This document shows, one piece after another, positions 42,699-52,995 of a DNA stretch of 64,000 nt (positions are counted from its first letter, which is position 1; each line of letters opens with the position of its first letter). The notes beneath the pieces were generated by a model, which was given only the letters and a program-made list of their open reading frames with translations, ran no database searches and was not told the origin of the DNA. Source of the DNA: Thermococcaceae archaeon (GTDB lineage Archaea; Methanobacteriota_B; Thermococci; Thermococcales; Thermococcaceae); assembly GCA_030156945.1 (NCBI GenBank), contig JASGLT010000003.1:62001-126000 (forward strand), in the 5' to 3' direction. Made by a program: the position numbers and the translations under genes.

Positions 42699-43694
42699 TT
42701 ATATCTTTTTCCCATTGCCTTCCGTCGTAGTGACAAAAGCGGCAAGGGCTTCAATCAGCTTATCGTTCTCCTCCGGCTTCCTTACCGAAAATCGGACATA
42801 TTGCGGAAGGCCAAAGCTTGCACAGTCTCTCACGAGTATTCCCTTTTTCTTCAGCTCCTCAACTGTCTTTTTTGCGTCTCCAACGTACTTTATGAAGAAG
42901 TTCGCATCGCTCCTGACTCCAAGGGCTTTCTCAATCCGCCTCTTCTCCCGCCAGATCAGGGGCATCGTCCCCTTTAAGTGCTGGAACCTGTCCTCCAGCA
43001 GGAACTCAAGGAAGGCAACACCAACCGATCCTATCGCCCACGGCATTCTGACGCTTCTAAAAGCTTGATCAAAACCAACAACGTAGCCTACCCTTATCCC
43101 GGGAAGGCCGTAGCTCTTCGTGAACGTCCTCAGCTTCACTACGTTCTCACTTTCAGGACTTTCAGGTTTTTCCACGAAGTCTATGAAAGCTTCATCCAGA
43201 ACCAAAAGGGCGTTTTTATCCCCGACGGCGTCGAGGAGCGGTTTGAGATCCCGTTCTCTGTAGAACCTCCCGTCCGGGTTGTTCGGGTTACAGAAGAAAA
43301 CTATTGAATCCTTCTCCACGAGCTGAGAAAGTCCCTCGGGGTCGTTCGGACCTTTGATTACCTCTGCACCAAAGATTCTAGCGACCCTCTCGTACTCGCC
43401 GTAGGTGTGGGCTGGCACTATCACCTTCCTGTCCCTCAGCGCGAGGATTCCGAGGAGGTAGAGGGACTCGGTTATTCCTGCAGTTACGGTGATCGGTTCG
43501 CCCACAAGCTCTGACAGGCCTTCTTCAAGCTCTCCATAGTAAGGATAGCGGCCGCTTATTTTCCTGGCCCTTTCGAACATCTCATCCAGCCACTCGGGCG
43601 GATAAGGATTCAGGGAAGCCGAGAAGTCTACCAAACCTTCCTCTTTTCTCCTTGCTCCACCGTGGTACGTCGAAAACTTTACAGGCTCAAGCAT
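42699..43694 (-). CDS. cobD: Threonine-phosphate decarboxylase (CobD), PLP-dependent
   Basis: 331-residue class I aminotransferase-fold enzyme. N-terminal [20 protein letters not shown] and the PLP lysine within [15 protein letters not shown] identify the CobD/histidinol-phosphate aminotransferase group. Position directly beside cbiB (16-bp overlap) favours L-threonine O-3-phosphate decarboxylase, which makes aminopropanol phosphate for the cobalamin nucleotide loop. ATG 43694 was chosen by family N-terminus. Confidence 0.88.
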   Translation of the reverse strand: MLEPVKFSTYHGGARRKEEGLVDFSASLNPYPPEWLDEMFERARKISGRYPYYGELEEGLSELVGEPITVTAGITESLYLLGILALRDRKVIVPAHTYGEYERVARIFGAEVIKGPNDPEGLSQLVEKDSIVFFCNPNNPDGRFYRERDLKPLLDAVGDKNALLVLDEAFIDFVEKPESPESENVVKLRTFTKSYGLPGIRVGYVVGFDQAFRSVRMPWAIGSVGVAFLEFLLEDRFQHLKGTMPLIWREKRRIEKALGVRSDANFFIKYVGDAKKTVEELKKKGILVRDCASFGLPQYVRFSVRKPEENDKLIEALAAFVTTTEGNGKKI

Positions 43695-44563
43695 GGACAG
43701 ACCCCCGTTGCGAGCAGTAATATCACAACTATAACCCACTCAGTTACAACCAGCCAGTAAACCCTTAAAGCTCGTTTTATGTCCTCGTTTTTCGGCTCTT
43801 TCCCTGGAAAGCGGTAAACACCCCGTTTCTCAAGCCAGACCCCCAGAACTGCACTCATCGCCGCCATTGGCTTGTCGGAGTTTATCTTGAACCTCGCCAG
43901 CCTGGAGTACTCAATAACTTTCCTCCCGCCGAGGGGAAGGTAGAGAAGAACGGTCAGCCGGGCAGGGATGAAGTTCAGAACATCGTCAAACCTCGCCGAG
44001 AACTTTCCGAAGAACTCATAACGCTCGTTCCGATAGCCGAGCATTGCATCGAGCGTGTTCACGGCGCGGTACACTACCGCTCCCGAAAGTCCAAAGAGGA
44101 GGAAGTAGAAGAGAGGAGCAATGACTGAATCGTTCAGGTTCTCCGCGAGGCTCTCTATGGCGGCGGAGTTCAGATGAGCCTCGTCGAGGGCTTTCGTGTT
44201 CCTGCTCACTATCATTGAGACTGCCCTTCTCTTTTCCTCGATATCATCCGTTATCGTCCTCGAAACGTGTTCGTGGAGGCTTCTTATGGCAAAAGAGCTC
44301 TTGAGGAGGTAAACAGCGAAGAAATAGTTTAAGGGAAAGGGCGCGTAAAACGGCACGATCGAGAGCAGAAACGCGAAGGCAATCACAATAAGCGCCGTGA
44401 GTGAGCCACTAAGGAAATCAAGGACTGGAGAGCGCCTTTTGTAGCGGGAGTCAACAAAGCCCGCTATCCTCCCGAACCAGACTACGGGATGGAGCTTTGC
44501 AGGAGGTTCGCCAAGGGTTAAGTCCCACGCGAGGGCCAGCAGAAGGAGAACTAAAGCGTCCAT
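43679..44563 (-). CDS. cbiB: Adenosylcobinamide-phosphate synthase CbiB
   Basis: 294-residue membrane protein. The start [24 protein letters not shown] is the CbiB signature, followed by [33 protein letters not shown] and the C-terminal spans. It joins aminopropanol phosphate to adenosylcobyric acid, the step after CobD and CobQ. It overlaps cobD at its end and the uracil-DNA glycosylase gene stop at its start. Confidence 0.95.
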   Translation of the reverse strand: MDALVLLLLALAWDLTLGEPPAKLHPVVWFGRIAGFVDSRYKRRSPVLDFLSGSLTALIVIAFAFLLSIVPFYAPFPLNYFFAVYLLKSSFAIRSLHEHVSRTITDDIEEKRRAVSMIVSRNTKALDEAHLNSAAIESLAENLNDSVIAPLFYFLLFGLSGAVVYRAVNTLDAMLGYRNERYEFFGKFSARFDDVLNFIPARLTVLLYLPLGGRKVIEYSRLARFKINSDKPMAAMSAVLGVWLEKRGVYRFPGKEPKNEDIKRALRVYWLVVTEWVIVVILLLATGVCPCLSL

Positions 44564-45297
44564 TCCCCAAAGACCCCCTTTATTCCGCTGTATTCCTTGA
44601 GGATTTCCTCGTTTGGCTCCCTAACTCCTTTCCTCACGTACCAGGCCGGGTGGTGGAGGTAAACTGTCTCAAAGCCGAGTTCAGTTAAGGCCCTCTCTGC
44701 CGTCTTGCCGATGGCAAAAGTTGCTTTCGGCTTTAGAATTTCCAGTTCTTCAGCCAGAAGCTCCAGTGCGCCCTCTGGGACACCTCTCAGCCTGTTTTGC
44801 GGTGGATTGCACTTGACGACGTTGGTTATATACACGAAGTCAGGGTTCACTCCAAGCGCGAACAGAACATTCCTGAGGAGCATCCCCGAGGCGTCGCGGT
44901 AGAAGCATATCCCGGTCTTTCCACAACCCCCTCTCCCAGGGGCTTCTCCCACAAGTGCCACACCTGAACCTGGCCAGCCGTTGGCGAAGGGCAGTCCGTT
45001 AAACTCCCCAACCTGGAGCTGACAGTGGTAGTTCTCTTCGCCGCAGAAATAGGTGGGATTCTCCAAAAGTTCCTGGTAGAGCTCTGTAAGCCTTTTTCCC
45101 ACACTAACATCTCGCTTTCCAGCAACAAGAAACCTCTCAGAGGGATTGTAGATAGTCCTAGCGTAAACTCCGTAGGTTTTCTCGTCGAGCGATAGGAAGT
45201 CCCTCCAGTCCCGGATAAGCAGGGGAGTAGTCTTTAGGTTCCTCGGGTTAAGGTGAACCTCTCCAACCTTTCTGAGCCTTTCGAGTTCCAGGAGCAT
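44551..45297 (-). CDS. Uracil-DNA glycosylase superfamily protein
   Basis: 248 residues with the UDG-fold active-site pattern [12 protein letters not shown] followed by [30 protein letters not shown] and a C-terminal [14 protein letters not shown] supplies a cysteine pair. The GEAPG motif suits family 4/6-type uracil or hypoxanthine glycosylases. The ATG at 45297 sits about 25 bp from ATCTATAAACC and lacks a ribosome-binding site, so a leaderless transcript is likely. It is divergent from the zinc-ribbon gene. Confidence 0.82.
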   Translation of the reverse strand: MLLELERLRKVGEVHLNPRNLKTTPLLIRDWRDFLSLDEKTYGVYARTIYNPSERFLVAGKRDVSVGKRLTELYQELLENPTYFCGEENYHCQLQVGEFNGLPFANGWPGSGVALVGEAPGRGGCGKTGICFYRDASGMLLRNVLFALGVNPDFVYITNVVKCNPPQNRLRGVPEGALELLAEELEILKPKATFAIGKTAERALTELGFETVYLHHPAWYVRKGVREPNEEILKEYSGIKGVFGEWTL

Positions 45298-45340
45298 AAT
45301 GGATAAAAACTCCATGGGGTTTATAGATTTGGTGGTGACC

Positions 45341-45589
45341 ATGGAAACCAAAAGGTGTCCCATGTGCGGTGGAACGATGATAAAAGGCAAAAACTACCAA
45401 TCCGGATACGCTCGATACTTCTGGGAGGCGCCCTGGAAGCACGGCCTTAGAGATGCCATAAAAGGCCCTACTCACGCATATCCTTGGCTCTGCCTTGATT
45501 GTGGGGCCGTGATTCCCTACGTGGATGAAAAGGAGCTCCAGAAAATACGAGAGGAATATGAGAGAGTTAAAATGGAGGGGAGGCTTTGA
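45341..45589 (+). CDS. Small zinc-ribbon protein
   Basis: 82 residues with two CxxC pairs, CPMCGG at 6-11 and CLDCGA in the middle, that would hold one zinc. Between them is a Trp/Tyr-rich stretch (YARYFWEAPWKHGL). No further family is recognised. ATG 45341 follows GGTGGTGACC. Its TGA overlaps the TTG start of the following PP-loop gene. Confidence 0.78.
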   Translation: METKRCPMCGGTMIKGKNYQSGYARYFWEAPWKHGLRDAIKGPTHAYPWLCLDCGAVIPYVDEKELQKIREEYERVKMEGRL

Positions 45590-46227
45590 GGGGAATCGCG
45601 TTCTTCTCGGGCGGCAAGGACGGGCTTTATGCCCTCTACCTCGCAGAGAGAAAAGGAGTAGACGTGCCCTACCTCCTTACGCTAAAAACCACGATAGGTC
45701 TCTCGCCTCACTGGGAGAACTTTGAAGCGCTGAAGACGCTGGCTGATGTCATGGGAAAGGAGATGCTCACTTTTGACATGAAGGAGGGAAGCGACGCTCT
45801 GGCGGAGTTCATAGGGTCACTCGGCGTGGACTATCTCATAGCTGGCGACGTTTACCTCGAAGACCACCTGAGGTGGGTAAAGCTCCTTGCCGAGAAAGCG
45901 GGCGTAAAACCGCTCGAACCCCTCTGGGGGAGGGACACGAGAGAACTTGCTGAGGAGATGCTCAATGAGGGATTTAAGTGGGCCATAATAGCGGTGAACA
46001 AAGAAAAGCTCGGGAAGGGGTGGTTAGGCTACATCTTCCGCTCGGTTGCGGATTTGGAGAAGTTCCTGGAAGCGAACCCCAGTGTTGACCCCGTCGGGGA
46101 AGCAGGGGAGTTTCACACTGCCCTTTTGGAATCCCCACTCTTTAATGGGGGATTCGACATCGAAGTAAAGTCGGTTGAGGAGAGCGAGAGGTACCTGTGG
46201 GCGAGGTTTGGGTTGAGAAAGACATAA
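45586..46227 (+). CDS. Dph6-like ATP-dependent amide ligase (PP-loop)
   Basis: 213 residues. The PP-loop FFSGGKDGLYALYLA opens the protein, and DPVGEAGEFHTALLESPLF is the motif region of diphthine-ammonia ligase/Dph6-type proteins. In archaea these homologs may finish diphthamide on EF-2 or act in cobalamin-related amidations. The flanking cobalamin genes hint at the second, but the motif favours the first. The start is TTG 45586, overlapping the previous stop, with GGAGGGG upstream. Confidence 0.78.
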   Translation: MRGIAFFSGGKDGLYALYLAERKGVDVPYLLTLKTTIGLSPHWENFEALKTLADVMGKEMLTFDMKEGSDALAEFIGSLGVDYLIAGDVYLEDHLRWVKLLAEKAGVKPLEPLWGRDTRELAEEMLNEGFKWAIIAVNKEKLGKGWLGYIFRSVADLEKFLEANPSVDPVGEAGEFHTALLESPLFNGGFDIEVKSVEESERYLWARFGLRKT

Positions 46228-46264
46228 TAACGTTATAGGTGTTAGGAGTATTGAGGTGAGGATT

Positions 46265-46498
46265 ATGGGGACGTCCGAGATCGTCATACGGCTCAAGGTG
46301 CCTCCCGAGTGGGAGGGGATGTCCGAGGCCATTAAGGAAAAGGTGATCCTTGAGGTCTCCCAGGAGATACAGCGGAGGATTGAGGAGGCAAGAAAGTTTG
46401 AGGAGATCCTGAAAAAAGCTCAACCAGATGAGGAAGGACTCAAAAAGCTCGAAGAGGAGATAAAAGAGTCAATAGCCCGGAGATACGGGGCGGTGTGA
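46265..46498 (+). CDS. Putative antitoxin paired with the PIN protein
   Basis: 77 residues, acidic and basic helical (EKVILEVSQEIQRRIEEARKFEEIL, KKLEEEIKESIARRYG). It starts at ATG 46265 after GAGGTGAG and is followed without a gap by a PIN-domain gene, the usual order in VapBC-like pairs. It has an N-terminal strand (EIVIRLKVP) that could dimerise. No specific family recognised. Confidence 0.7.
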   Translation: MGTSEIVIRLKVPPEWEGMSEAIKEKVILEVSQEIQRRIEEARKFEEILKKAQPDEEGLKKLEEEIKESIARRYGAV

Positions 46499-46936
46499 AT
46501 GGAGCTTGTGCTCGATTTCAAAGTCATCTTCTCGGCACTCTACGGAAGGGACGTTGCCTATAGGATTTTTATGGAGAACCACGTCCTTGAGAAGTTCCGA
46601 TTCTTGATTCCAGCCTATTTATGGGAAGAGCTTGACTCCAAGCGCGAAAGAATATCTAGGCTCACGCATTTGAGTGAAGACGAAGTTGCCTACGTGCTTT
46701 CGATTATACGGAGACATATTGTTGTAATTCCTGAAAACATAGTCCTTCAGGGAGTGGAAAAGGCCAGGGAAATTTGTCCTTATCCAAAAGACATCCCATA
46801 TGTAGCCCTCACTCTGGCACTCAACGTCCCGCTTCTCACGGGAGACAAGAAGCTTGCGGAATCTGTTGGCGGATATATCAAGGTTTACACTCCCAGAGAA
46901 GTTTTGGACTTCCTTGAAGGCAGGTCTGAGGTATGA
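46499..46936 (+). CDS. PIN-domain ribonuclease (VapC-like toxin)
   Basis: 145 residues with a PIN fold: the first acidic motif VLDFKVIFSALYG, then VPENIV, YPKDIPYVALTLALNVPLLTGDKKLAE with the later Asp residues. A lysine stands where Thr or Asn is common after the first Asp, so activity is uncertain. The predicted antitoxin lies directly upstream. The toxin stop overlaps the cobZ start by 4 bp. Confidence 0.85.
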   Translation: MELVLDFKVIFSALYGRDVAYRIFMENHVLEKFRFLIPAYLWEELDSKRERISRLTHLSEDEVAYVLSIIRRHIVVIPENIVLQGVEKAREICPYPKDIPYVALTLALNVPLLTGDKKLAESVGGYIKVYTPREVLDFLEGRSEV

Positions 46937-47346
46937 ACGCCCAGGAACTCCTTCAAAGGCTCGAATCGAAAGGAATAACCCTTGAAAAGATGCTCGACAC
47001 AGCCATGGAGCTCTACATCGGAGAGGAAAAAGAAGCCGTCAGAGAAAAGCTCATAGGTTTGATGCTCCGTTACTTAAACGACATCAACGTCCAGGCCCTT
47101 TTGATGGCGGCTTTACTGCTTGAGGAGGGCTTTAAAGTAGAAGGCGACCCCGTGAACCTCGTGGCTGATGAGCTCATCGGGATAAACCTAGCGGAGTACA
47201 TCGGCGGAAAGATGGCGCTCTTCAACTTCTTCTACTACGACACGAGGAAGCCCGGAATTCTGGCGGAACTTCCACCGTTCCTTGATGACGCCATCGGGGG
47301 GTTTATAGCTGGGTGCATGACAAAGCTGTTCGAGGGAGAATTATGA
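46933..47346 (+). CDS. cobZ: Alpha-ribazole phosphatase CobZ
   Basis: 137 residues of the PgpA-related archaeal CobZ type. The conserved block [35 protein letters not shown] and the C-terminal [13 protein letters not shown] are diagnostic. It removes phosphate from alpha-ribazole phosphate or cobalamin phosphate and is not homologous to bacterial CobC. Its stop overlaps the start of cobS (ATGA), in agreement with pathway order. Confidence 0.92.
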   Translation: MNAQELLQRLESKGITLEKMLDTAMELYIGEEKEAVREKLIGLMLRYLNDINVQALLMAALLLEEGFKVEGDPVNLVADELIGINLAEYIGGKMALFNFFYYDTRKPGILAELPPFLDDAIGGFIAGCMTKLFEGEL

Positions 47347-48038
47347 GGAACATCCTGTCCTTTCTCACGAGAATCCCGGTCAAAGGGGATTTTGAAAGGG
47401 CCCGAAACGAACTGTGGGCATTTCCACTCGTGGCACTGATTAGCTCGGCCCTTCCAACTCTCATCTTATACCTCAACCTCCGCCTCGCCAATTTACTAGC
47501 TCTTCTGGCGCTCTACTGGGTGATAGGCCTCCTCCACCTTGATGGTTTAGCGGACTGGGCCGACGGGATAATGGTCAAAGGCGATAGGGAAAGGAAAATT
47601 GAGGTTATGAAGGACGTGAACACTGGCATAGCGGGGCTTTTTGCCGTCGTTATGGTTCTTCTCATTCAAGTTTACTCGCTCCAGCTCCTCCCGTTCTACG
47701 CGCTCTTTCTGGCGGAGCTGAATTCCAAATACGCCATGTTGCTGGCTCTAGCAACTAAACGGCCCCTCGGAAAAGGATTGGGTGCGTACTTCATGGAGGG
47801 GATGAACGGAAGACAGCTGGCACTTGGAACTATTCTCTATGTTTTGCTGGGCCTCTCTGTTGTCCTATTTGAGCCAGAAGCTTTAGTTGGGAGCCTTGGG
47901 CTCCTCTTTGGGGCCTACGTCGTTAGACTCTCGCTGAAGGACTTTGGGAGTTTGAACGGGGACTGCATTGGCGCGGTGGCGGAGATAACGCGGGCAGGGA
48001 CGCTCTTGATTATGGCTTTAGTGTGGTGGTACGGGTGA
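47343..48038 (+). CDS. cobS: Adenosylcobinamide-GDP ribazoletransferase CobS
   Basis: 231-residue membrane enzyme that joins GDP-cobinamide and alpha-ribazole to cobalamin. N-terminal [14 protein letters not shown], the metal-binding [15 protein letters not shown] and later [15 protein letters not shown] are the family markers; about six spans are visible. It starts at ATG 47343 inside the cobZ stop. Confidence 0.96.
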   Translation: MRNILSFLTRIPVKGDFERARNELWAFPLVALISSALPTLILYLNLRLANLLALLALYWVIGLLHLDGLADWADGIMVKGDRERKIEVMKDVNTGIAGLFAVVMVLLIQVYSLQLLPFYALFLAELNSKYAMLLALATKRPLGKGLGAYFMEGMNGRQLALGTILYVLLGLSVVLFEPEALVGSLGLLFGAYVVRLSLKDFGSLNGDCIGAVAEITRAGTLLIMALVWWYG

Positions 48039-48089
48039 GTTGTGCGATGGGTTTAAATTCGCGGAAGACAAAGAAGGAATGGTGAGAGC

Positions 48090-48275
48090 ATGGAGAACGT
48101 TGAAAAGGTGCTGGCCGAGCTTCCTCCCGCGGCGAGAAAGGAGCTTCTCGATTACGCCGAGTTCCCCAGGGAGAAATACAAAAAGAAGGGCAGAGGGTTT
48201 ACCTTCTCCTGGGAGGGAAAGCTGAAGGACGTTAAAATGAGCTCCTTAGAGCTCCAGCGCAGGGCACTGGAGTGA
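48090..48275 (+). CDS. DUF2281-like antitoxin
   Basis: 61 residues, starting MENVEKVLAELPPAARKELLDYAEF, which is the helix-rich pattern of DUF2281/VapB-type antitoxins, followed by RGFTFSWEGKLKD, a typical toxin-contact segment. GGTGAG precedes ATG 48090. The matching toxin gene downstream is reduced to its first codons. Confidence 0.82.
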   Translation: MENVEKVLAELPPAARKELLDYAEFPREKYKKKGRGFTFSWEGKLKDVKMSSLELQRRALE

Positions 48276-48282
48276 AGGAAGG

Positions 48283-48312
48283 ATGTATCTGATTGACACG
48301 AACGTCTTCTAA
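48283..48312 (+). pseudogene. VapC toxin remnant (N-terminal nine codons)
   Basis: ATG 48283, 7 bp after the antitoxin and with AGGAAGG upstream, reads MYLIDTNVF and then TAA at 48310-48312. LIDTNVF is the first acidic motif of a PIN toxin. The next gene, cobY, begins within 40 bp, so the rest of the toxin has been deleted. Confidence 0.8.
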
Positions 48313-48350
48313 GGACCCATGAACAAACAAGAAAACGCACTTTTGAGCTT

Positions 48351-48917
48351 ATGGTGATGGGCTTGATAATCATCCTCTCGGGAGGCAAGTCCACACGCAT
48401 GGGGAGGGAAAAGCCCGTTCTTAAAATAGCTGGCAGGGAGATGCTCCTCTGGGTTTACGGAGCGGCTTTTCGCGTTGATGATGTCCTCGTGGCCCTCTCA
48501 AAAAACACGCCGAAAACGAAGGAACTTTGCATCAAGGAGAGAATTCCCTTCGTTGAGACACCCGGTAAGGGGTACGTTGAGGACGTTCAGTGGCTTTTGG
48601 ACGAGTTCGGACCTTTCATAAGCTCCTCCGCGGATATTCCCTTCGTAAAGCCGAGCGATTTCTATGCCGTTAAAAAGGCCTTCAACGGAAAAACGAGCCT
48701 GACCGGAGTTTTGCCTTTACAGAAGGTCCCAAAAGACCTTAAGCCACTCGTTTATCGGGGCTACGCAATAGTGGGTCTCAACGCGGTTGGCTTCGAGGGG
48801 GAGGGGTTCTTTGAGCTTGATAACCCGCTTTTGGCCCTGAACGTGAACACGCCGGAGGATTTAAAGCTCGCGGAGAGGATAGCAAAGATGGTGGGAAGAT
48901 GGACTCAAGAGAAATAA
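48351..48917 (+). CDS. cobY: Adenosylcobinamide-phosphate guanylyltransferase CobY
   Basis: 188-residue archaeal CobY, the non-homologous replacement of bacterial CobU guanylyltransferase. It begins IIILSGGKSTRMGREKPVLKIAGREML, the GTP-binding loop, and has ISSSADIPFVKPSD for the metal site. It transfers GMP from GTP to adenosylcobinamide phosphate ahead of CobS. Start is ATG 48351 or the in-frame ATG 48357. The small membrane gene overlaps its end. Confidence 0.93.
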   Translation: MVMGLIIILSGGKSTRMGREKPVLKIAGREMLLWVYGAAFRVDDVLVALSKNTPKTKELCIKERIPFVETPGKGYVEDVQWLLDEFGPFISSSADIPFVKPSDFYAVKKAFNGKTSLTGVLPLQKVPKDLKPLVYRGYAIVGLNAVGFEGEGFFELDNPLLALNVNTPEDLKLAERIAKMVGRWTQEK

Positions 48918-49111
48918 AAGAGGCATTGGTCTTCGTAGGCTTCCTTTTCATCGCGGGCCTTCTCTTCCTTGGCCTCATTCTGGTCGCGCTGGTATTCATA
49001 GCCCTGGCTGTGGTTCTATTCCTTGGATTCTACGCCTACATTAGGATTAAGCTCTGGAGGCTCAAGAGGCATCCACCCAAGATATTGGAAGGGCCGGAGG
49101 ACTATTTTTAA
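48899..49111 (+). CDS. Small membrane protein in the cobalamin cluster
   Basis: 70 residues, mostly two closely spaced hydrophobic segments (ALVFVGFLFIAGLLFLGLIL and ALVFIALAVVLFLGFYAYI) and a basic C-terminus. No family recognised. The ATG at 48899 overlaps the cobY end by 19 bp and has GGTGGGAAG upstream, so it is likely co-translated. Confidence 0.65.
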   Translation: MDSREIKEALVFVGFLFIAGLLFLGLILVALVFIALAVVLFLGFYAYIRIKLWRLKRHPPKILEGPEDYF

Positions 49112-49161
49112 AGAAGAGAGAAAGATTTTTAACCCAAGGCGTTTAGAAATTTTGAGCGAAA

Positions 49162-49776
49162 ATGGAGGGTGCAACAGTAGCCCTTATCATCCTAAATCTG
49201 CTCATCGGCGGGATTATAGCTGCGATGTATCGAGTGGGGAAAAGACGAGAGAACGAGTATCCGGGGCTCAAAAAGTACTTGACCAGAATTAGTGTAATTC
49301 TCGCAGGATTCTTGGCGGTCTTAGATTTAGCCTACTACTTAAACAGCAGGGTTATGGCGTTGATATCGTTTGTTCTCTTTTTAAGTCTGGTCCCTATTTC
49401 GCACAAAGACGAAGACAATTTGCTCCGCAGAAGATTCGAAGTAGAGTCCAAAAAACCTTGCGAGACGATAACAGTGAAGGCTCTGCTCTTGTCCAAGGAC
49501 TACTCCTGCCTCATTGAGCTGGCCAGAAGGACCTCGGTAAGCTTTGCAATAACTGTGTACTACCTTTTGACGGTAGCTATTCTTGTACCCGTATTCAGCG
49601 GTATCCTCTTCATTTTCTTCTGGTTTGAAGGGGTTATTTATTTCATCTCCCTCTTAGAGGTGGTCGGGTATTCCCTCATAATCGCGGCAGTTGCCCTAGC
49701 ACCCACCGCGTACTTACTGAAGAGAAACCTCCTCAAGGTGAGAGTTCGGGAGCTGTCAGAGTCCAAGCTCACTTAG
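49162..49776 (+). CDS. Membrane protein of unknown function
   Basis: 204 residues with about five hydrophobic segments: one at the N-terminus, two around residues 45-78, two to three after 130. A cytoplasmic stretch in the middle contains [30 protein letters not shown] do not recognise it. The TATA-like GATTTTTAAC at about 49125-49134 suggests its own promoter. Its end overlaps the cobQ end by 21 bp (convergent). Confidence 0.6.
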   Translation: MEGATVALIILNLLIGGIIAAMYRVGKRRENEYPGLKKYLTRISVILAGFLAVLDLAYYLNSRVMALISFVLFLSLVPISHKDEDNLLRRRFEVESKKPCETITVKALLLSKDYSCLIELARRTSVSFAITVYYLLTVAILVPVFSGILFIFFWFEGVIYFISLLEVVGYSLIIAAVALAPTAYLLKRNLLKVRVRELSESKLT

Positions 49777-51207
49777 AATTCTCCCGACATCAACGCTATC
49801 CCTCACAACCCGGGCAAACCTCTCTATCTCCTCCTCGATGCTCCAGCTTTCCATTTTCACGGGCTCAAGGCCCTTCTCAGCCCTCAGCATGTTCAGCAAC
49901 TTCTCCGTGAAGGTGAAGTTGTGAAAGATGCCGTGGAGGTAGGTGCCGAAGGCCCTCTCGCCTATCGCTCCCTCAGGCTCGAAGGCTTTGGCCCCGTTTA
50001 TTGAGGTTATTACCGAGAAGGGCTTTTCAGACGTTGAGCGCCCCATTCTTATCTCGTACCCCTCAACGATCATCCCCCTCGCAGGTTCCCAAAGCACCTC
50101 GGCATTCAGGTGGTTTGTTCTCTTCTGCCTCTTGAAGACCGTTTTGGCCGGCAGGAGGCCGATGCCCTTAACTCTGCCCCTCTTCGACTCGACATCATCG
50201 ATTATCTCCTTCCCAAGCATCTGGAAGCCGCCGCATATACCAACGACGAAAGAACCTTCGCGGTGAGCCTCGATTATCGCATCTTCAATCCCGTTCTCCC
50301 TCATCCAGAGCAAGTCCCCAACCGTGTTCTTGCTTCCCGGGATTATTATGAGGTCGCCCTTTATTTCCTCGGCCCTGGTCACATAATCCACGCCGTTCGC
50401 CCAGTGGAGCGGTTCAAAGTCCGTGAAGTTGCTTATGTGAGGGAGCTTGATTATCTGGATGTGAAGGTCGCCCTTAACCTTAGGGAACTCGGCGAGCGAG
50501 TCCTCTTCCGGAAGGCGGTGCTCAACGTAGGGAACAACGCCGAGAACTGGCTTCCCGTAGCGCTTTTCGAGGAACTCGAAGCCCGGCTTCAGGAGGGAAG
50601 GGTCACCCCTGAACTTGTTGAAGACGAAGCCCATAACGAGCTCCCGCTCCTCCTCGCTCAGGAGCTCCATAGTTCCAACTATCTGGGCGAAGCTCCCGCC
50701 CCTGTCTATGTCCGCCACTAAGATGACGGGGGCGTTAACAGCTTTTGCCACGCGCATGTTGGCTATGTCGTAGTCCTTTAGGTTTATCTCGACAGGGGAT
50801 CCAGCGCCCTCGATTATAACAAGGTCGTGTTTCTCCATAAGCTCTTTCAAGACCGCGACGGCCTTTTCAAAGAGCTCGGCCTTCTTCGAGAGCATGTAAT
50901 CCCTTGCTGAGACGCTCCCTATCGGCTTGCCCATGAAAACGACCTGGCTTTTCATGTTGCCCTCCGGCTTGAGGAGTATCGGGTTGAACTTCACGCTCGG
51001 CTTTTTTCTGCAGGCGAGGGCCTGAAGGTACTGGGCTCTGCTTATCTCTCCCCCTTCGATGCTTGGGGCGGAGTTTAGGCTCATGTTCTGGCTCTTGAAG
51101 GGAACCACATCGTAACCGCGGTTCGTGAATATTCTGCAGAGGGCCGCAACGAGGAGGGACTTTCCGGCCCCAGACATAGTCCCCTGAACCATCAGTGCCT
51201 TCCCCAT
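49756..51207 (-). CDS. cobQ: Cobyric acid synthase CobQ/CbiP
   Basis: 483 residues. The N-terminal ATP-dependent domain opens with [19 protein letters not shown] and includes [11 protein letters not shown], and the C-terminal glutaminase domain has [13 protein letters not shown] with the catalytic cysteine and [10 protein letters not shown]. It amidates adenosylcobyrinic diamide at four carboxyl groups. ATG 51207 follows GGAGGTG and overlaps the radical SAM gene stop. Confidence 0.96.
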   Translation of the reverse strand: MGKALMVQGTMSGAGKSLLVAALCRIFTNRGYDVVPFKSQNMSLNSAPSIEGGEISRAQYLQALACRKKPSVKFNPILLKPEGNMKSQVVFMGKPIGSVSARDYMLSKKAELFEKAVAVLKELMEKHDLVIIEGAGSPVEINLKDYDIANMRVAKAVNAPVILVADIDRGGSFAQIVGTMELLSEEERELVMGFVFNKFRGDPSLLKPGFEFLEKRYGKPVLGVVPYVEHRLPEEDSLAEFPKVKGDLHIQIIKLPHISNFTDFEPLHWANGVDYVTRAEEIKGDLIIIPGSKNTVGDLLWMRENGIEDAIIEAHREGSFVVGICGGFQMLGKEIIDDVESKRGRVKGIGLLPAKTVFKRQKRTNHLNAEVLWEPARGMIVEGYEIRMGRSTSEKPFSVITSINGAKAFEPEGAIGERAFGTYLHGIFHNFTFTEKLLNMLRAEKGLEPVKMESWSIEEEIERFARVVRDSVDVGRILSELGL

Positions 51208-51209
51208 CT

Positions 51210-51932
51210 TCACACCTCCGGGTAGAGGACTTCGGGAGGCTCAACGCTTTCCTTAACGCGTATCCTATCCGTTTTCGGCAGAATTTCCCTCACGCGCTCT
51301 ATGCATTCGTCCACCTTCTCAATGGTAGCCCCTTGAACAAGCGGGTCTATTCTGAGCTTCATTTCTGGATTAATGGACGCTATGAAGCGTGCTATTCTCT
51401 CTATTTCCTCGCACTCCACGAGGCCGGGCACAAAGACCGTCTCCGCGACAAGCTTCCCTGTCCTCCCATAGCGCCTGAAGTTCTCGATCACCTTTCCGTT
51501 TGAGGCTCCCGTTATTCTGCGGTGGAGTTCCTCGTCGAGGGCCTTTATGCTGAAGGTCGCCCCCTCGGCAAGCTCCACCATCTCGTCGTCGAGGTTCTCG
51601 CCGTTGGTGACGAGCCAGGGTTTTATCCCCTCGCGTCTAAAGGCCCGCATTAGAGCCTTGAGCTCGGGGTCCAAGGTTGGTTCTCCTCCGCCAAGGAAGG
51701 CCGTTGTTACCCTTGCTTTTTTCAGGAGGTCCACGACTTCATTAACGGAGAGGTACCTAACTCTACCTGTCCTCCACATGTAGTCAAGCCTTCTGCGCGT
51801 CTCCAACGGCAAGCAGAGGCTCCAGCGCGTTACCTCCCTCCATACGCAGAAAGAGCAGTTCCAGTTACAGCCGTCGAATAACACGTAGGCGCTTCCGCCC
51901 TTGAACCTGACCGCGTGGTAAACCCTCGTCAT
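51210..51932 (-). CDS. Radical SAM protein in the cobalamin cluster
   Basis: 240 residues. The Fe-S motif is CNWNCSFC (CxxxCxxC) near residue 22, with LFDG before it and [11 protein letters not shown] as the SAM-binding GGE motif. The fold is complete but short, and the target is unknown. It overlaps or touches cobQ and is divergent from cobT, so a role in cobamide metabolism, perhaps lower-ligand or amidation-related, is possible but unproven. ATG 51932 was selected with GGTGTGGGA upstream. Confidence 0.8.
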   Translation of the reverse strand: MTRVYHAVRFKGGSAYVLFDGCNWNCSFCVWREVTRWSLCLPLETRRRLDYMWRTGRVRYLSVNEVVDLLKKARVTTAFLGGGEPTLDPELKALMRAFRREGIKPWLVTNGENLDDEMVELAEGATFSIKALDEELHRRITGASNGKVIENFRRYGRTGKLVAETVFVPGLVECEEIERIARFIASINPEMKLRIDPLVQGATIEKVDECIERVREILPKTDRIRVKESVEPPEVLYPEV

Positions 51933-51987
51933 TCCCACACCCAACAAGTTTAAATTGGCTCTGGATAAAAAGTCCACGGTGGTCGAA

Positions 51988-52995
51988 GTGAAGAGCCTCT
52001 TCGTTCTGGTTCTGGGAAACACCGAGGTCAGCCTGATACCTGGAATAAGCGTGGCGGGGGCTACTCCTGAATTGACAAAGCTAACTCCACCGGCTGACGC
52101 AGAGTACCTCTTCTATGAGAAGCCTAGGATAATAGACGCCATTCCCGTGACACCAGAAGGACACCCGACGCCAGCTATAATAACCAAGGCCGCGAGGGAG
52201 CTTGCGAACTTTTCGATACTCGTGGTCAGGGGCGGGACTTATTTAGCTCCCCTCGTGCCCCACGTTCACATAAGCTCTGCAGTCGGAAGGGACTTCAGGA
52301 GAGAGCCGGCACTCCCAGAATTCGGTGAGATTATCAGAACGGCAAAGCTCCTCGGCGAGGAATTAAACAAAACCACGATAGAAGAGCTCGTGATCGGCGA
52401 ATCAACCCCAGGCGGAACCACAACGGCCCAGGCAGTCCTCTGGGCTATGGGTTACGATGCGAGGACGAGCTCAGCTTCACCTGAGAACCCCCAGAGCCTC
52501 AAGGAGCAGGTGATAGCCGAAGGGTTCAAGAGAGCGGGGATCGAGAGGGGCCAGCTGAAAGACAATCCGCTCGAAGCGCTCAGGCAGTTTGGAGACCCGA
52601 TGATGGCGGCCGTCGTAGGCTTAGCTCTCGGCTTCAGGAAAAATATAGTCTTAGCCGGCGGAACGCAAATGCTTGCAGTGTCAGCCCTTTTGAGGGCCAT
52701 AGGAGAGGACATGAGCAGGTTCATGATAGCCACGACAAAGTGGGTGGTAAACGACAGGAGCGCGACCCTCATCGAAACGGCTAAGGAGATAGGAATAATC
52801 ACCTATGCAGCTGATCTCGACTTCTCGAAGAGTGAGTTCAAAGGATTGAGGGACTACGAGAACGGCTACGTCAAGGAGGGCGTGGGAGCTGGAGGAGCGA
52901 CCTGGCTCGCCGTCAAGGCAGGCTTCTCGCCCGAGGAGGTCTCCGCGAAGGTGGGGGAGCTCTACAGAAGGCTTATGGAGATGAAATCTCCCTGA
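51988..52995 (+). CDS. cobT: Nicotinate-nucleotide-dimethylbenzimidazole phosphoribosyltransferase family CobT
   Basis: 335 residues of the archaeal CobT form. Signatures are [62 protein letters not shown] and [15 protein letters not shown]. It makes the alpha-ribazole phosphate of the lower ligand. A GTG at 51988 is preferred because GGTGGTC stands ahead and the extended frame lies in the divergent promoter. Confidence 0.92.
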   Translation: MKSLFVLVLGNTEVSLIPGISVAGATPELTKLTPPADAEYLFYEKPRIIDAIPVTPEGHPTPAIITKAARELANFSILVVRGGTYLAPLVPHVHISSAVGRDFRREPALPEFGEIIRTAKLLGEELNKTTIEELVIGESTPGGTTTAQAVLWAMGYDARTSSASPENPQSLKEQVIAEGFKRAGIERGQLKDNPLEALRQFGDPMMAAVVGLALGFRKNIVLAGGTQMLAVSALLRAIGEDMSRFMIATTKWVVNDRSATLIETAKEIGIITYAADLDFSKSEFKGLRDYENGYVKEGVGAGGATWLAVKAGFSPEEVSAKVGELYRRLMEMKSP

